A DNA stretch of 64,000 bases from NCBI RefSeq assembly GCF_000252165.1, contig NZ_BAET01000007.1, forward strand, positions 372,001-436,000, in the 5' to 3' direction. Shown piece after piece: positions 35,400-46,129 of this stretch. A model generated the notes under the pieces. The model searched no databases. It was not told where the DNA came from and worked only from the letters and a program-made list of their open reading frames with translations. Source of the stretch: Glaciecola punicea ACAM 611 (GTDB lineage: Bacteria; Pseudomonadota; Gammaproteobacteria; Enterobacterales; Alteromonadaceae). The position numbers and the translations under genes were made by a program. Every line of letters starts with the position of its first letter. Within the stretch, counting starts at the first letter, position 1.

Positions 35400-35714
35400 T
35401 ATTTGTCCATAAATTAAATTATTATTCATATAAAAATTTATTGCTCTTAGATTCAACGAGCAAGTGAAATGGTTTGTTCAGCAAACAACATTTATAACAG
35501 AGAAGTATACAACTCAAAATATTTTTTTGCGTATAAATTTGTATCCTCGCTACTCAGCAATATACGTAAATGAATTTGTCTAATATGATGCGCTCTGACG
35601 TCGGCATCATATACAAAGTTATCTAATCAGTGATCAACCCTGTGTAATGTGATGTGCAGATTGTTGAAACAATGTATTAATTTTCGATTGGGAGATATTT
35701 AGAAGGAATTTAGA

Positions 35715-35737
35715 TTGACGGTCTTATTGACGGCTTG
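35715..35737 (+). repeat. Paired TGACGG repeats, right end (putative integrase arm sites)
   Basis: TTGACGGTCTT then TTGACGG at a 12 bp offset, same orientation as the pair at 5961-5983. Lies 55 bp inside the right attachment site. Confidence 0.6.
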
Positions 35738-35752
35738 CAAAGTAATCGATGT

Positions 35753-35779
35753 AAAAAAGCCCCTGAAAAACAGAGGCTT
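35753..35779 (-). terminator. tRNA-Ser terminator supplied by the island
   Basis: Read leftward: AAGCCTCTG, loop TTTTT, CAGGGGCTT, then TTTT. One mismatch in a 9 bp stem with a T-run, 13 bp past the tRNA-Ser end. It replaces the original terminator now at 5797-5826. Confidence 0.8.
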
Positions 35780-35791
35780 ATCTATGAAGTA

Positions 35792-35805
35792 TGGCGGATA
35801 GCGAG
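35792..35805. repeat. Right attachment site (attR), 14 bp within tRNA-Ser
   Basis: TGGCGGATAGCGAG, the tRNA-Ser 3' end read on the plus strand, identical to 5831-5844. Confidence 0.85.
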
Positions 35806-35883
35806 GGATTCGAACCCCCGGAACGTTTGACCGTTCGTCTGATTTCAAGTCAGGTGCATTAAACCGAGCTCTGCCAGCTATCC
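35792..35883 (-). tRNA. tRNA-Ser(TGA)
   Basis: A 92-nt class II tRNA on the reverse strand. GGATAGC at the 5' end pairs with GCTATCC, then discriminator G and encoded CCA. The anticodon loop is CT-TGA-AA between CTGA and TCAG; a long variable arm and T-loop GTTCGAATC are present. The gene is intact, but its last 14 bases were supplied by the island's attachment site. Confidence 0.97.
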
Positions 35884-36014
35884 AAGAGGGGCGCATATTA
35901 AATTTGAATGAGGTAATTGTAAAGGCCTAATAAGAAAAAAAAGTTAAAATTTCTTTAATCGCAGGTTTTTTAGTCGTTAATTACATTATTTTGTAACTTT
36001 CGTTCGAAAAAACC

Positions 36015-36042
36015 TTGAAAAAGTGAACCAAACACCTAACAT
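36015..36042 (+). promoter_or_regulatory. Possible sigma-70 promoter of the YccA-type gene
   Basis: TTGAAA (36015-36020), 16 bp spacer, TAACAT (36037-36042), 60 bp before the start codon. Reasonable match to both boxes; unproven. Confidence 0.4.
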
Positions 36043-36102
36043 AGTTACTAATAATAACTGAGTATTGTACTCAACAAATAATAGTAATTACTGGAGAAAG
36101 AA

Positions 36103-36762
36103 ATGGATAGACGTACTTTGTATTCTAGTGCTGGCGAAAGCTCCGCAATAGAAGTCAATAAGGTGCTTCGCAATACCTATATGTTATTGTCGTTAACGTT
36201 AGCTTTTAGTGCTATCACGGCAACTGTAACCGCGATGCTGAATATTGGCATGGTTGGATACTGGGCGATGTTCATTGGCGCAATCATATCTATGTTTATC
36301 GTAAACAAGAAAGCAGATACCGCAGCCGGTCTTTTTTGGGTATTTGTATTCACAGGCCTAATGGGTGGTGCACTTGGTCCGATTTTAAGCATGTATGTCG
36401 CTAACGGGATGGGCCATTTAATTGGCCAGGCACTTGGTGCTACCGCAGTAGTTTTCTTAACGCTGTCTGGTTATGCACTTGTATCTAAGAAAGACTTTAG
36501 TTTCATGGGCGGGTTTTTAATGGTGGGAATGGTAGTTGCACTTCTCGCAATCATTGGAAACTTCTTTTTTGCAATGCCTGCGCTTGGTTTGGCTATTAAC
36601 GCACTTATTATTCTGGTTATGTCAGGCTTTATATTGTTTGACACTAGTCGAATTATACACGGCGGAGAAACCAACTATATACGCGCAACCGTTGGACTAT
36701 ATCTAAGTATATATAATATCTTTTTATCTATATTGTCTTTACTGGGTGCTAATAACGACTAA
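36103..36762 (+). CDS. yccA: Bax inhibitor-1/YccA family membrane protein
   Basis: A 219-residue protein with seven hydrophobic segments. The N-terminus is typical of YccA (VLRNTYMLLSLTLAFSAITA), and the last helix region has LVMSGFILFDTSRIIHGGET and YLSIYNIFLSILSLLG. In E. coli YccA binds the FtsH protease and can restrain it. GGAGAAAG lies just before the ATG. The gene is monocistronic, closed by a strong terminator, and precedes the tus operon as in many gammaproteobacteria. Confidence 0.93.
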   Translation: MDRRTLYSSAGESSAIEVNKVLRNTYMLLSLTLAFSAITATVTAMLNIGMVGYWAMFIGAIISMFIVNKKADTAAGLFWVFVFTGLMGGALGPILSMYVANGMGHLIGQALGATAVVFLTLSGYALVSKKDFSFMGGFLMVGMVVALLAIIGNFFFAMPALGLAINALIILVMSGFILFDTSRIIHGGETNYIRATVGLYLSIYNIFLSILSLLGANND

Positions 36763-36787
36763 GCTTTAATGATAGTTAATTGATGAA

Positions 36788-36816
36788 AAAAACGCCCCAT
36801 GTTAGGGGCGTTTTTG
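36788..36816 (+). terminator. Rho-independent terminator after yccA
   Basis: AACGCCCC, loop ATGTTA, GGGGCGTT followed by TTT. Perfect 8 bp GC-rich stem with T-run, 26 bp past the stop codon. Confidence 0.9.
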
Positions 36817-36864
36817 TTTATAATGTCCTTAATGGTAAAGACAAACTTAGCACAGCGATAATAA

Positions 36865-37263
36865 ATGACTAACACAATACCCACTCGTTTTACTCTAATG
36901 GTGACAAAGAGCCCTTTCGATGCCCGAAATGCTCACAGCGCACTATCTTTTTGTGCAGCGGCAATTGAGCAAGGCCATTCAATCACGCAGGTTTTTTTCT
37001 ATCAAAAAGGTGTACACAATGCGTCCTCACTACTACAGCCTAACGCAGATGAGCTCGACGTATATAGTAAGTGGTGTGATTTAGCCAAAAAGCATGCTAT
37101 CAATCTCAACGTATGTGTAACGGCAGCTTCTCGCAGGGGCGTTGTAGACGCGCAGCTAGCACCAGAGCCAAATTACGCCAACTTAGTTTGGCCATTTACA
37201 CAAGTTGGCTTAACGGCCTATTTTGAAGCACTTAACAACAATAGTGTTAATATCCAGCTATGA
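36865..37263 (+). CDS. tusD: Sulfur relay protein TusD
   Basis: Accepts sulfur from TusA and passes it to TusE in the pathway for 2-thiouridine in tRNA. The 132-residue DsrE-fold protein has LNVCVTAASRRGV near residue 78, holding the active-site Cys. TusB, C and D form a hexamer. First gene of tusDCBE; its stop overlaps the tusC ATG by 4 bp. Confidence 0.93.
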   Translation: MTNTIPTRFTLMVTKSPFDARNAHSALSFCAAAIEQGHSITQVFFYQKGVHNASSLLQPNADELDVYSKWCDLAKKHAINLNVCVTAASRRGVVDAQLAPEPNYANLVWPFTQVGLTAYFEALNNNSVNIQL

Positions 37264-37640
37264 GTGATTTACCTGTATTACAAAATCCTTACATAGTCAT
37301 TCAAACGACTCAAGCTCCCTATTCTACTAGCGACGCCACAGACTCTTTAGAAGCAGCCCTTGCTGCTACGAACATAGGTATGCAAGTGGTGTACATATTT
37401 GTCGGCGATGGCGTGTATCAGTTACTCAAGGCACAGCAAAGTACACTCATTTCACATAAATCAATCTATAAAAAACTAAGTGCCCTGCCGATGTTTGACG
37501 TAGAGCTTATATTTGCACAAACCTCAGCACTTACAACGTATCATATTTCCCTAAACGACATTAGCTTTGCTGTGTCGCCTATAAGCGATGCACAACTAGT
37601 CCAGATATGTGCAAAAGCAACGCAGGTCTTAGTCTTTTAA
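37260..37640 (+). CDS. tusC: Sulfur relay protein TusC
   Basis: Structural member of the TusBCD complex. The 126-residue DsrF-like protein contains DSLEAALAATNIGMQVVYIF and GDGVYQLLKAQ, as in the family. It lies between tusD and tusB with 4 bp and 1 bp overlaps. No catalytic Cys is expected or seen at the TusD position. Confidence 0.92.
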   Translation: MSDLPVLQNPYIVIQTTQAPYSTSDATDSLEAALAATNIGMQVVYIFVGDGVYQLLKAQQSTLISHKSIYKKLSALPMFDVELIFAQTSALTTYHISLNDISFAVSPISDAQLVQICAKATQVLVF

Positions 37641-37900
37641 TGATTATACAATTGCTATCTAACACCCCATCTAAAGTTGCAGCCTATTGTGAGCGGGGAC
37701 TGAGTGTAATATTATTGCAAAATGGCGTATACGCGGCGTTGAGTCTTATCGCTGACTATCCTAAATGCACGTTTTATGCAGTAAAAAATGATTATTTTGC
37801 CAGTGGTTTACCCAGGCTCGAGAATCTTATTTTAGTGTCAGATATGCAATGGGTAGATTTATGTGCCCAGCAGCATCCTGTTATTACTATTCAACAATGA
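37640..37900 (+). CDS. tusB: Sulfur relay protein TusB
   Basis: The 86-residue DsrH-like third member of TusBCD. ATG 37640 is chosen because it overlaps the tusC TAA (TAATG) and gives the family-length protein starting [12 protein letters not shown]; upstream in-frame codons belong to tusC in another frame. [20 protein letters not shown] closes the protein. Confidence 0.9.
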   Translation: MIIQLLSNTPSKVAAYCERGLSVILLQNGVYAALSLIADYPKCTFYAVKNDYFASGLPRLENLILVSDMQWVDLCAQQHPVITIQQ

Positions 37901-38250
37901 GTGTCGTTATGAATACTTTCTCAATAATCGTTAATGGTGTGGAGATAGAAACCGATAAAGAAGGCTATTTACGCAAAAGTGAACAGTGGAACAATGAAGT
38001 CGCCCAGCATATTGCTTATTTAGAAAATATAGAAATGACAGGCGAAAGATGGCAAATTGTGCATTTTGTTCGTGATTTTTATACTACCTACGATACTAGT
38101 CCGGCAATGAGAGCGCTGGTAAAAGCCTTACAGCGGACGCATGGGCCAGACAAAGGAAATAGTCGATACTTGTATCGTTTATTTCCTAAAGGCCCTGCAA
38201 AGATACCCACCAAGCTAGCTGGGCTGCCTAAGCCCGCTAAATGTTTATAG
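37897..38250 (+). CDS. tusE: Sulfur relay protein TusE (DsrC family)
   Basis: Takes the persulfide from TusD and serves the MnmA-tRNA complex. The 117-residue DsrC-fold protein has [20 protein letters not shown] and the conserved C-terminal arm ending PAKCL, with the reactive Cys next to last. Start ATG 37897 overlaps the tusB stop (ATGA); ATG 37909 is an alternative. Last gene of the operon. Confidence 0.93.
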   Translation: MSVVMNTFSIIVNGVEIETDKEGYLRKSEQWNNEVAQHIAYLENIEMTGERWQIVHFVRDFYTTYDTSPAMRALVKALQRTHGPDKGNSRYLYRLFPKGPAKIPTKLAGLPKPAKCL

Positions 38251-38259
38251 CGGGCTTAG
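38228..38259. terminator. Perfect inverted repeat between tusE and serS
   Basis: CTAAGCCCGCTA and TAGCGGGCTTAG are perfect 12 bp arms with an 8-base loop. They include the tusE stop codon and lie 16 bp from the convergent serS stop. No T-run on either strand; still the likely two-way end signal for both operons. Confidence 0.6.
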
Positions 38260-38275
38260 GGTTATGCGTAACAGC

Positions 38276-39574
<1,299 letters not shown>

Positions 39575-39579
39575 TCATC

Positions 39580-39963
39580 CTATCCTTTTACAAATAATAC
39601 CGCCAGCCATACACCAACTATGCATAGGCCGACGTTCAACAATATATTTAATAGAGCTTTGATGTACTCACTTTGCTGAAGTAATAGCAAAGTATCGTAC
39701 GAAAATGTTGAGAAAGTGGTTAGGGCACTTAATAAACCTACGCCTAGAAACAAACGTAAACTATCTGATATTTCTCGTTGTTCTTGCTCAATCCACATGT
39801 ATAAACACCCCAATGCGAATGAACCGATGACATTGACCGCAAGAGTACCAAACGGAAAGCCTTTCCCCAATAGCTTTATGCTTTCTTGGGTGAGAAAATA
39901 GCGTAAGCATGCGCCAATAGCACCGCCGCAAGCAATAATAAGGTAAGTATTTATGGCAGACAT
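39580..39963 (-). CDS. crcB: Fluoride ion exporter CrcB/Fluc
   Basis: A small membrane channel that expels fluoride. The 127-residue protein has four hydrophobic helices with the family signatures GGAIGACLRYFL, FGTLAVNVIGSFALG and LLSALTTFSTFSYD. It sits between rarA (3 bp) and serS (8 bp) in one run. No fluoride riboswitch is visible upstream, as expected inside an operon. Confidence 0.94.
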   Translation of the reverse strand: MSAINTYLIIACGGAIGACLRYFLTQESIKLLGKGFPFGTLAVNVIGSFALGCLYMWIEQEQREISDSLRLFLGVGLLSALTTFSTFSYDTLLLLQQSEYIKALLNILLNVGLCIVGVWLAVLFVKG

Positions 39964-39966
39964 GAA

Positions 39967-41298
39967 TTAACTCTTAGTTGTACCTGTAGTTAACGATGCT
40001 AAAAACGCAATCTTTTGTGCTAACTGCTTTTCAAATCCACGGTCACTTGGCTGATAGAGATTAGTCATCTCTACCTCATCAGGTAAATAAGTTTGCTGTG
40101 GTGTGAAGGCATATTCGTAGTTATGGGCATACTGATAGGCCTTGCCGTGCCCTAAATCTTTGGTAATGCTGCTGGTTGAATTTCTTAGATGAAACGGCAC
40201 TGGGGCATCGGCGTGTTGCTTGGCTAATAATTTGGCTTGTGTAAATGCAGCATATACCGCATTACTTTTCGGCGCTAAAGCGCAATATATTACCGCTTGT
40301 GCCACCGCGCGTTCTCCTTCACTTTTGCCTACACGGTGGTAAACGTCCCATGCGTTAAGACATACCTGCAGTGCTTTAGGATCAGCATTGCCAATGTCTT
40401 CACTTGCAATAGCCAATAGTCTGCGGCATATAGGTACAATATCGGTAGAGGCTAATAGCAAACGAGCAAACCAGAATAAGCTACCGTCAACTGAAGAACC
40501 TCTTACTGACTTATGAAAAGCCGATAGAGTATCGTAATAGGCGTCACCTTGTTTGTCAAAACTACCCACTTGTTCACCACAAGCAGTTTCTGCGATGCTT
40601 TTACTGAGCACGATTTTAGTTTGCTCTAAGCCCGTCTCATTAGCACTGTTTGGCAATAAGCTTAGCGCTACCTCAATGTTGCTCAATAAACGGCGGGCAT
40701 CGCCACCGCTTGCATTTATAAGTAATTGCTTTGCTGGCTCATCAATAGCAACTTCGGAGTTATTTGTTCGCTCGCGTTGTTCGTTTAAAAAGCTTAAGGC
40801 TCTATCCATCAGCTCTGCTAAGTCATCCTTTGTTAAAGCGCGTAAAGTAAATACGCGCATTCTTGACAGTAATGCTGAATTAATAGAAAAAGCAGGGTTT
40901 TCGGTGGAGGCCCCGATAAGCACTATATCGCCATTTTCAACATACGGTAAAAATGCGTCTTGCTGGGCCTTATTAAAGCGATGAATTTCGTCTACAAACA
41001 CAATTTTTTGCTGCTTAAATAAATCATTTTCGGTAGTTGACACCAGCGCTTTAATATCCTTAATACCACTGCTTATCGCCGACAAATACAGCACAGGTAG
41101 TTGCCAATATTCTTTTAATAAATTAACTAGAGATGTTTTGCCACAGCCAGGCGGTCCCCACAATATCATTGAGCATAGTTGCTGGCGTTCGCACAGATGC
41201 CTTATTGGCCCACTTTCACCCAGTAAGTGAGTTTGCCCAACGTAATCTTTCAAGCTAGCTGGACGCAGTAAATCAGCTAGAGGACGTTTATTATTCAT
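39967..41298 (-). CDS. rarA: Replication-associated recombination protein A (AAA+ ATPase)
   Basis: Acts at stalled replication forks. The 443-residue RarA/MgsA protein has Walker A MILWGPPGCGKTSLVN near residue 50 and Walker B KIVFVDEIHRFNKAQQDAFL near residue 98. ENPAFSINSALLSRMRVF is the sensor 1 region, and a C-terminal tetramerisation domain is present. Its ATG overlaps the lolA stop by 4 bp. Confidence 0.95.
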   Translation of the reverse strand: MNNKRPLADLLRPASLKDYVGQTHLLGESGPIRHLCERQQLCSMILWGPPGCGKTSLVNLLKEYWQLPVLYLSAISSGIKDIKALVSTTENDLFKQQKIVFVDEIHRFNKAQQDAFLPYVENGDIVLIGASTENPAFSINSALLSRMRVFTLRALTKDDLAELMDRALSFLNEQRERTNNSEVAIDEPAKQLLINASGGDARRLLSNIEVALSLLPNSANETGLEQTKIVLSKSIAETACGEQVGSFDKQGDAYYDTLSAFHKSVRGSSVDGSLFWFARLLLASTDIVPICRRLLAIASEDIGNADPKALQVCLNAWDVYHRVGKSEGERAVAQAVIYCALAPKSNAVYAAFTQAKLLAKQHADAPVPFHLRNSTSSITKDLGHGKAYQYAHNYEYAFTPQQTYLPDEVEMTNLYQPSDRGFEKQLAQKIAFLASLTTGTTKS

Positions 41299-42041
41299 TT
41301 ACTTTGCGGTTGCTCACGCTGATCATCTATTATCCAGCCTTCATTGGTACTAAACCTAAAGTCGTCATTTGAAACATGTTGATTTAACACTACATCGCTA
41401 AAATCAAGAAGATTAGCCTGTTGCTGACGATCGTAAGACACTAATGATGTAAGCTTATTTTGTGCATCAAAACGTAAAATAAGCTTATTAATAGGGGAGT
41501 TGTCGGTTAGCGACACAATCGTATAGGTATTTTCTTGCTTCACTACCGAGACTTGATCCCACTGCTGCTGCTCATCACTAATTAATAACATGAGGGGGTT
41601 GCTTTGGGTGAATGCCGCTTGATCCACAATTGTGACTTGTTCTAGGAAAGGATCTAGGTTGTACACCGATTTGCCATCAGCGATAATTAAAGACTCGTCT
41701 GGGGCTTGCACCGACCACCTAAGTTTTTGCGGTTTTTGCAGAAATAGTTCACCGCTAGCGCTTTGTAGTTCTTCGCCTTGCATGTCTACTATGGTTTGAC
41801 TAAACGTGCCCTTAAGCGTCGAAAATTGACTTAATAAACTGCGTAAACTTGCCTTATCCTCTTTACTGCCTTGCTCACTCGCCATTTTGAGTATCGGGGA
41901 ATTAGTGGGCAAACTTACGCTATTCTCAGACTGAGCCCTTTGCGCCACAAGAATATTGTTCACACTTAACTGTTGAGAATGCAGCGAAAAACTGATGCCG
42001 CTCAGTAGTATAAGCGAATAAGCTAAGGGACGTTTTATCAT
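41295..42041 (-). CDS. lolA: Outer-membrane lipoprotein carrier LolA
   Basis: Ferries lipoproteins through the periplasm from LolCDE to LolB. The 248-residue precursor has a signal peptide (residues 1-22, ending SFSLHS). A longer than usual low-complexity linker follows to residue 65, then the LolA fold (LKGTFSQTIVDMQGEELQSA, QKPQKLRWSVQAPDE). About 35 residues longer than typical LolA because of the linker. It lies 2 bp after ftsK. Confidence 0.93.
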   Translation of the reverse strand: MIKRPLAYSLILLSGISFSLHSQQLSVNNILVAQRAQSENSVSLPTNSPILKMASEQGSKEDKASLRSLLSQFSTLKGTFSQTIVDMQGEELQSASGELFLQKPQKLRWSVQAPDESLIIADGKSVYNLDPFLEQVTIVDQAAFTQSNPLMLLISDEQQQWDQVSVVKQENTYTIVSLTDNSPINKLILRFDAQNKLTSLVSYDRQQQANLLDFSDVVLNQHVSNDDFRFSTNEGWIIDDQREQPQSK

Positions 42042-42042
42042 A

Positions 42043-44568
42043 TTAATCCTTACGTGGCGGAGGTGCTAAGACCTCTCGATTGCCATTGTGGCCAGCTGTA
42101 CTTACGACGCCATTTTGCTCTAATTGTTCAACAATTCTGGCGGCTCTATTGTAACCAATTCTAAATTTTCGCTGAATACTGGAGATTGAGACCTTTCTGG
42201 TTTCAGTCACAAACTCAAGCGCATGGTCATAAACAGCGTCGTATTCTTCATCTGTGTTTTTTTCGGCCAGTTCGCCTGGCAATAATATATCGCCCGTAGC
42301 ATCACCGTTTAAAATCTCATCTATATAGTTAGGCGCGCCGCGTGCTTTCCAATCGGCTACTACAGCATGTACTTCATGATCATCAACAAAAGCACCATGA
42401 ACCCGCGTGGTAATGCTGCTGCCCGGCGGATTATAAAGCATGTCGCCCATACCCAGCAGTGATTCAGCACCCTGCTGGTCTAAAATGGTACGAGAGTCAA
42501 TTTTGCTTGAGACTTGAAAAGCAATGCGTGTAGGAATGTTCGCTTTTATTAAGCCGGTGATAACGTCAACAGAGGGGCGCTGAGTCGCTAATATTAAATG
42601 AATGCCTGCTGCACGGGCTTTTTGCGCTATTCTGGCGATGAGCTCTTCTACTTTCTTGCCCACTATCATCATCATGTCGGCAAATTCATCTATGATGACC
42701 ACAATAGAGGGTAACTTTTCAAGCTCTGGCGCCCGCGTTTCCATACTTTCTTCAAACTTCCATAAAGGGTCAAGAATAGGCTGTCCAGCTTCTTTAGCCA
42801 GTTTTACTTTACGATTGTATCCTTTTAAGTTGCGCACGCCAAGGGCTGACATAAGTCTATACCTGCGCTCCATTTCACCCACACACCAACGTAGCGCGTT
42901 TGACGCTTCTTTCATGTCGGTAACGACTCCGGTTAATAAATGTGGAATTCCCTCATATACCGATAGTTCAAGCATTTTAGGATCGATCATGATTAAACGA
43001 ACATCTTCTGGTGTCGATTTATACAATAGGCTTAAAATCATGACGTTTACGCCGACAGATTTACCCGAACCTGTTGTACCTGCTACAAGCAAATGCGGCA
43101 TGCTTGCTAAATCAACTATAACAGGTTCTCCGCTAATATCCGCGCCTAAAACCATAGTTAAAGGTGATGGATTATCTTGAAACGCAGCGCAGCCAATGAC
43201 TTCACTCAGTCTCACCATTTCTCGATGTGTATTGGGTAACTCTAGTCCAATAACCGATTTCCCCGGTATTACTTCCACTACTCGCACCGAAATAGCCGAC
43301 ATTGCGCGCGCTAAGTCTTTGGCTAAGGTTGTAATTTTACTTACCTTAATTCCTGGGGCTAAATCAAGTTCAAACCTTGTAATTACTGGTCCAGGAAGTA
43401 CATCTACTACGGTTGCCTGAATATTAAAGTCGGCTAGTTTTGCTTCCAACAGGCGCGCAATTCCCTGAAGTTCTTCTGGTGTTATAGGATTTTCAACTTT
43501 GTCTGCCCGCTGCAGTAAATCAAACGATGGTAGCAGTGCTTTTGGAGTATCAACTGGCAAAGATTCGCTGCTGGCTAACGGTGGTTCTGCATGCACTGGG
43601 GCCTTTGCATTGGCAGAAAGATCTTCACAGCCTAAAGGAACATTAGCAGTTGAAGACTCATCATCTAACAAGGATTCTCTGGGCGCTAGAGCATCTACCC
43701 TGCCCTGTTGTGTTGAATCGCTATTCGCTGCTGCAGTCCTTGCTGCGTTGGCTTGAGTGACGTTAGCTTTAATATTGCTTTTGGTAAAGAGAGTCGAAGT
43801 GGGTTCAGCAAGATCATCAAAGATTTCTGCAGGGATAGTAAACGTAGGTGCTTTCTTCTCAGGTGCAGGCGGCTCGGCGCGCAGGCTTGTAATGTGTATA
43901 TCTTGATTGGGTGAGTCATAGAAGTCGTCATCCTTGGGCTTACCGATGCTTTTTCGTAAATCGGGCAACGACAAGGTTGACAGTTTTGATGGTAAAGTAA
44001 TTAACATTTTGCCCGTATAGATGACACTAGCGCCAATGGAATCAATAAATTGAAACCAAGAAATGCCAGTTGCTAAAGTACAACCCGTTAAGAAAAAACA
44101 CAGAAGAAGAAGAACAGTCCCCACGAAACTAAAATAAGGCAGTAAAGCATCACTAATAATATCGCCCATTGCGCCACCTGCTGACACTCGATAAAAATCA
44201 TCAAAATTGATGCTGGCAATGCCGGTAAAACCAAACACAAGCAAAATGATCCCTACTAACCTTAGCGTGATAGTAAGGTAGTCAAGTTCAACAACGCTTT
44301 TAATGTGTAAGAATATGAACCATCCTACAAAGGCAAGAGCAAAAGGCACAAGATAGGCGGTAACGCCAAAAGTAAAAAGTAAAATATCTGCGAGGTAAGC
44401 GCCTACAGGGCCCATTAAGTTTTGTACGTCTATCTGCATGCCAGCTTGGCTCCACCCCGGGTCACTGGGATGAAAATAAGCGAGCGACAGTAACAAGAAA
44501 AATGAAAATGCACATGAAATCATCATGCCAACTTCCATTACTCGCTGAATTCCTGATAAGCGTGCCAT
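42043..44568 (-). CDS. ftsK: DNA translocase FtsK
   Basis: Links division to chromosome segregation by pumping DNA at the septum toward dif. The 841-residue protein has four to five N-terminal membrane helices (residues 15-180), a polar linker rich in Ala, Ser and Pro (residues 200-345), and the RecA-like motor with Walker [14 protein letters not shown] near residue 493 and [13 protein letters not shown] near residue 615. A C-terminal gamma winged helix closes it ([20 protein letters not shown]). First of the ftsK-lolA-rarA-crcB-serS run. Confidence 0.97.
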   Translation of the reverse strand: MARLSGIQRVMEVGMMISCAFSFFLLLSLAYFHPSDPGWSQAGMQIDVQNLMGPVGAYLADILLFTFGVTAYLVPFALAFVGWFIFLHIKSVVELDYLTITLRLVGIILLVFGFTGIASINFDDFYRVSAGGAMGDIISDALLPYFSFVGTVLLLLCFFLTGCTLATGISWFQFIDSIGASVIYTGKMLITLPSKLSTLSLPDLRKSIGKPKDDDFYDSPNQDIHITSLRAEPPAPEKKAPTFTIPAEIFDDLAEPTSTLFTKSNIKANVTQANAARTAAANSDSTQQGRVDALAPRESLLDDESSTANVPLGCEDLSANAKAPVHAEPPLASSESLPVDTPKALLPSFDLLQRADKVENPITPEELQGIARLLEAKLADFNIQATVVDVLPGPVITRFELDLAPGIKVSKITTLAKDLARAMSAISVRVVEVIPGKSVIGLELPNTHREMVRLSEVIGCAAFQDNPSPLTMVLGADISGEPVIVDLASMPHLLVAGTTGSGKSVGVNVMILSLLYKSTPEDVRLIMIDPKMLELSVYEGIPHLLTGVVTDMKEASNALRWCVGEMERRYRLMSALGVRNLKGYNRKVKLAKEAGQPILDPLWKFEESMETRAPELEKLPSIVVIIDEFADMMMIVGKKVEELIARIAQKARAAGIHLILATQRPSVDVITGLIKANIPTRIAFQVSSKIDSRTILDQQGAESLLGMGDMLYNPPGSSITTRVHGAFVDDHEVHAVVADWKARGAPNYIDEILNGDATGDILLPGELAEKNTDEEYDAVYDHALEFVTETRKVSISSIQRKFRIGYNRAARIVEQLEQNGVVSTAGHNGNREVLAPPPRKD

Positions 44569-44990
44569 ATTTAGTATTCTATTCTCAACGTGATATTTAT
44601 TCTTTTTTGCAGGTACTTATATAAAATACTCCCAAAAAAATTAAGCTTAAGGTTAGCATAATCACCTACGCTAAACAGCCAAAACCTATTTTAAATTAAC
44701 TTTTATATTTGAGGTATGCTTTACCTCATTCATCATTACTTAGGTTCTTGACTTACTTACCTTAAGCAGACGCAACGAGGGTTCATCAAGGGGCTTCGGT
44801 AGTTTGACATATCTGCCACGAGAGCTTTGAGTAACCCGCTGATCGTAGCTTAAACCATGTGATAAGCTTGATATCTTAGTACTTCTATATCGTTACCGAA
44901 AATTACTCAAATATATCAACAGAAGTTTTGATGTTTTATTATCTACAGTTATATTACAATTCAACTCTGTTGAACATATTGGGAAATTTA
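44569..44990. promoter_or_regulatory. Divergent control region between ftsK and ald
   Basis: 422 bp with no gene. It must hold the promoters of both genes. GAGGTATGCTTTACCTC (44711-44727) is a short inverted repeat. In related genomes an lrp gene often lies here between ftsK and ald; none is present. Start sites are not assigned. Confidence 0.45.
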
Positions 44991-46121
44991 ATGATTGTAG
45001 GTGTACCAAAAGAGATTAAAAATCACGAATACAGGGTGGGTTTAACTACCGCGGCCGTAAAAGAGTTTATTAGCCATGGGCACAGTGTATTAATAGAAAC
45101 CGGCGCGGGCAGCGCAATAGGTTTTACTGATGAGCTTTATGAAAGCGCTGGTGCCACTATTATGAGCAGCGCTGAGGCTGTTTTTACAAAAGCTGAAATG
45201 ATTGTTAAGGTAAAAGAGCCCCAGCCAAATGAATGCAACATGCTGCGCGAGGGACAAATACTATACACATATCTGCATCTAGCGCCCGATCCAGTGCAGA
45301 CTCAACTGCTCGTTGATTCAAAAGCCAGTTGCATAGCCTACGAGACCGTCACTGACAGATTTGGCGGACTGCCGCTGCTGGCACCAATGAGTGAAGTGGC
45401 CGGCCGCATGTCGGTTCAGGCGGGCGCGCATTATTTAGAAAAGTCCCACGGGGGTAGCGGTACGTTGTTAGGCGGAGTGCCCGGAGTTGCCTCTGGTAAA
45501 GTACTCATTATCGGCGGTGGCGTAGTAGGCACAAACGCCGCTAAAATGGCTGTAGGCTTAGGTGCCGATGTCACTGTTCTTGACCGCTCACTGCCTAGAC
45601 TACGTGAACTTGATGACATATTTAGCTCACAAATAAGAACAGTATACTCTACAGAAGATGCCATAGACTATTATTCATCCAGAGCGGACCTCATTATAGG
45701 CGCGGTGTTAGTACCTGGAGCAACAGCGCCTAAATTATTAAACGCGCAGCATATTAAAAAAATGAAACCGGGTTCGGTGCTAGTAGATGTGGCTATTGAC
45801 CAAGGTGGGTGTTTTGAGACATCCAAAGCAACTACTCATCAAGACCCCGTCTATATTATTGATGACGTTGTTCATTATTGCGTTGCCAATATGCCAGGTG
45901 GAGTAGCGCGCACGTCTACTATTGCCCTGAACAATGCAACCCTGCCTTTTGGTTTAGCATTGGCTAACAAAGGCCTGAAGCAAGCCATGTTAGATGATCA
46001 GCATCTGCTTAATGGGCTTAACGTGCATAAGGGCTTAGTCACGTATAAAGCAGTCGTTGATGCTTTGGGGAGCCAGCTAAATCTAACGTACTGCCCGGCA
46101 CTACAAGCTATTGCGATGTAA
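44991..46121 (+). CDS. ald: Alanine dehydrogenase
   Basis: Interconverts L-alanine with pyruvate and ammonia using NAD. The 376-residue protein starts [19 protein letters not shown] at ATG 44991. The longer upstream frame lacks family similarity and was rejected. The N-terminal substrate domain has Lys and His residues in [10 protein letters not shown] and TYLHLAPDP; the Rossmann fold is [20 protein letters not shown] near residue 170. Divergent from ftsK. Confidence 0.95.
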   Translation: MIVGVPKEIKNHEYRVGLTTAAVKEFISHGHSVLIETGAGSAIGFTDELYESAGATIMSSAEAVFTKAEMIVKVKEPQPNECNMLREGQILYTYLHLAPDPVQTQLLVDSKASCIAYETVTDRFGGLPLLAPMSEVAGRMSVQAGAHYLEKSHGGSGTLLGGVPGVASGKVLIIGGGVVGTNAAKMAVGLGADVTVLDRSLPRLRELDDIFSSQIRTVYSTEDAIDYYSSRADLIIGAVLVPGATAPKLLNAQHIKKMKPGSVLVDVAIDQGGCFETSKATTHQDPVYIIDDVVHYCVANMPGGVARTSTIALNNATLPFGLALANKGLKQAMLDDQHLLNGLNVHKGLVTYKAVVDALGSQLNLTYCPALQAIAM

Positions 46122-46129
46122 ATAACTAG

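Larger units (their letters stand above)
35457..35791. other. Right end of the island without genes
   Basis: 335 bp of AT-rich DNA up to the right attachment site. It holds the paired TGACGG repeats and the imported tRNA-Ser terminator, and probably the promoter of the decayed gene and defence operon near 35400-35520 (TTTATAACAGAGAAGTATACAA-type, not assigned further). Confidence 0.5.
5831..35805. mobile_element. Integrated genomic island in tRNA-Ser(TGA)
   Basis: The roughly 30 kb segment is bounded by perfect 14 bp direct repeats of the tRNA-Ser 3' end. It begins with a tyrosine integrase gene 184 bp inside the left repeat. It separates the conserved uvrY region from the tRNA-Ser/YccA/tus region and is visibly more AT-rich than either flank. 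Content: integration and RepA-like replication module, a mosaic of cassette-like genes and IS debris, and a type III restriction-modification operon. No conjugation or capsid genes are visible, so transfer would need a helper. Confidence 0.88.

Noticed and set aside
44928-44990. Longer N-terminus for alanine dehydrogenase
   Set aside because: The extra 21 residues are not family-like; ATG 44991 gives the normal start.
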